NCBI GenBank assembly: GCA_024511045.1
Contig: JANEMG010000197.1
Span: 1-5,177, forward strand
Length of the DNA stretch: 5,177 bases
Direction: 5' to 3'
Source: Gammaproteobacteria bacterium
GTDB lineage: Bacteria > Pseudomonadota > Gammaproteobacteria > Methylococcales > Methylomonadaceae
The notes under the pieces were generated by a model. It was not told the DNA's origin. It ran no database searches and was given only the letters and a program-made list of their open reading frames with translations. The position numbers and the translations under genes are program-made. Of the stretch, positions 5,007-5,177 are shown in pieces. Numbering within the stretch: the first letter of the stretch is position 1; each line of letters opens with the position of its first letter.

Positions 5007-5177
5007 TGGCCGATGTTTTACTTTTTGAGAAATGGCTGAAGCTTGTGGGTAATCAGGAATCACTAAAGTTTCGGAGTTCAGAAAAACAGAATAACTTGTT
5101 GATTGTAAATGAATAGTGCGCTCTAAAGAGGTATAATATTGGGAACTTGAAATCCAAATCACACCTCAATAGAACGC
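5007..5177. other. AT-rich non-coding right edge, no gene recognised
   Basis: Together with the tetR promoter and the palindromic repeat this completes a 349-bp stretch after the tetR start (4829-5177) without a convincing gene. A 63-codon minus-strand frame at 4971-5162 runs through the palindromic repeat, has no recognisable protein character and is treated as chance. A plus-strand TATAAT at 5132-5137 could be a -10 for a gene to the right of the window, but no good -35 sits 16-18 bp upstream. Confidence 0.5.

Noticed and set aside
5132..5137. TATAAT on the plus strand as a promoter for a gene beyond the window
   Set aside because: There is no acceptable -35 at 16-18 bp and no extended -10; AT-rich DNA gives such matches by chance.
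4971..5162. Minus-strand 63-codon frame at the right edge
   Set aside because: It overlaps an arm of the palindromic repeat and has no protein-like character or good start signal.
1..5177. CRISPR array, tRNA or rRNA gene
   Set aside because: No regularly spaced repeats, cloverleaf-like sequence or rRNA motif was seen on either strand.

Overview
The window looks like chromosomal DNA of a proteobacterium, most likely a gammaproteobacterium. Coding DNA is moderately GC-rich and the non-coding right end is AT-rich. The genes are typical proteobacterial families: a LysR-type regulator, a TetR-type regulator, an SCO/di-heme cytochrome protein and a periplasmic SBP56-family enzyme. The species cannot be named from this sequence.

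Layout. Positions 2-763 (+) hold the 3' part of a LysR-type regulator gene whose DNA-binding N-terminus lies outside the window. It converges on, and overlaps by 85 bp, a tightly packed three-gene operon on the minus strand, read from about 4102 down to 679. The operon encodes a 92-residue DUF4242 protein, then a secreted methanethiol oxidase (MtoX, SBP56 family), then a secreted protein that fuses an SCO1/SenC copper-chaperone domain to a MauG/cytochrome c peroxidase-like di-heme domain. Junctions are ATGA (4-bp overlap) and TGATG (1-bp overlap), so translation is probably coupled. A TetR-family regulator (4226-4828, minus) lies just upstream in the same orientation. Beyond it, 4829-5177 carries no convincing gene: it holds the tetR promoter, a ~100-bp imperfect palindromic repeat and AT-rich DNA.

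How the genes work together. MtoX enzymes convert methanethiol, O2 and water to formaldehyde, H2S and H2O2 in the periplasm and need copper. SCO1/SenC and MauG-type genes next to mtoX are known from methylotrophs and are thought to supply copper and/or mature the enzyme. Here the two are one polypeptide, so copper insertion and redox maturation may be physically linked. The TetR protein resembles NemR and keeps a Cys/Lys pair (C107, K176) at the same 69-residue spacing as the NemR switch, which suggests that it senses electrophiles or oxidants; MtoX makes one of each.

The most striking non-coding features are two. The first is a 34-bp element between tetR and the mto promoter, with perfect 10-bp terminal inverted repeats starting GTAA and a perfect 8-bp direct repeat abutting both ends, as expected of a minimal relic of an IS66-type element. 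The second is a tetR promoter whose spacer is filled by a perfect palindrome and whose predicted +1 is the A of the start codon, which predicts a leaderless, autoregulated transcript.
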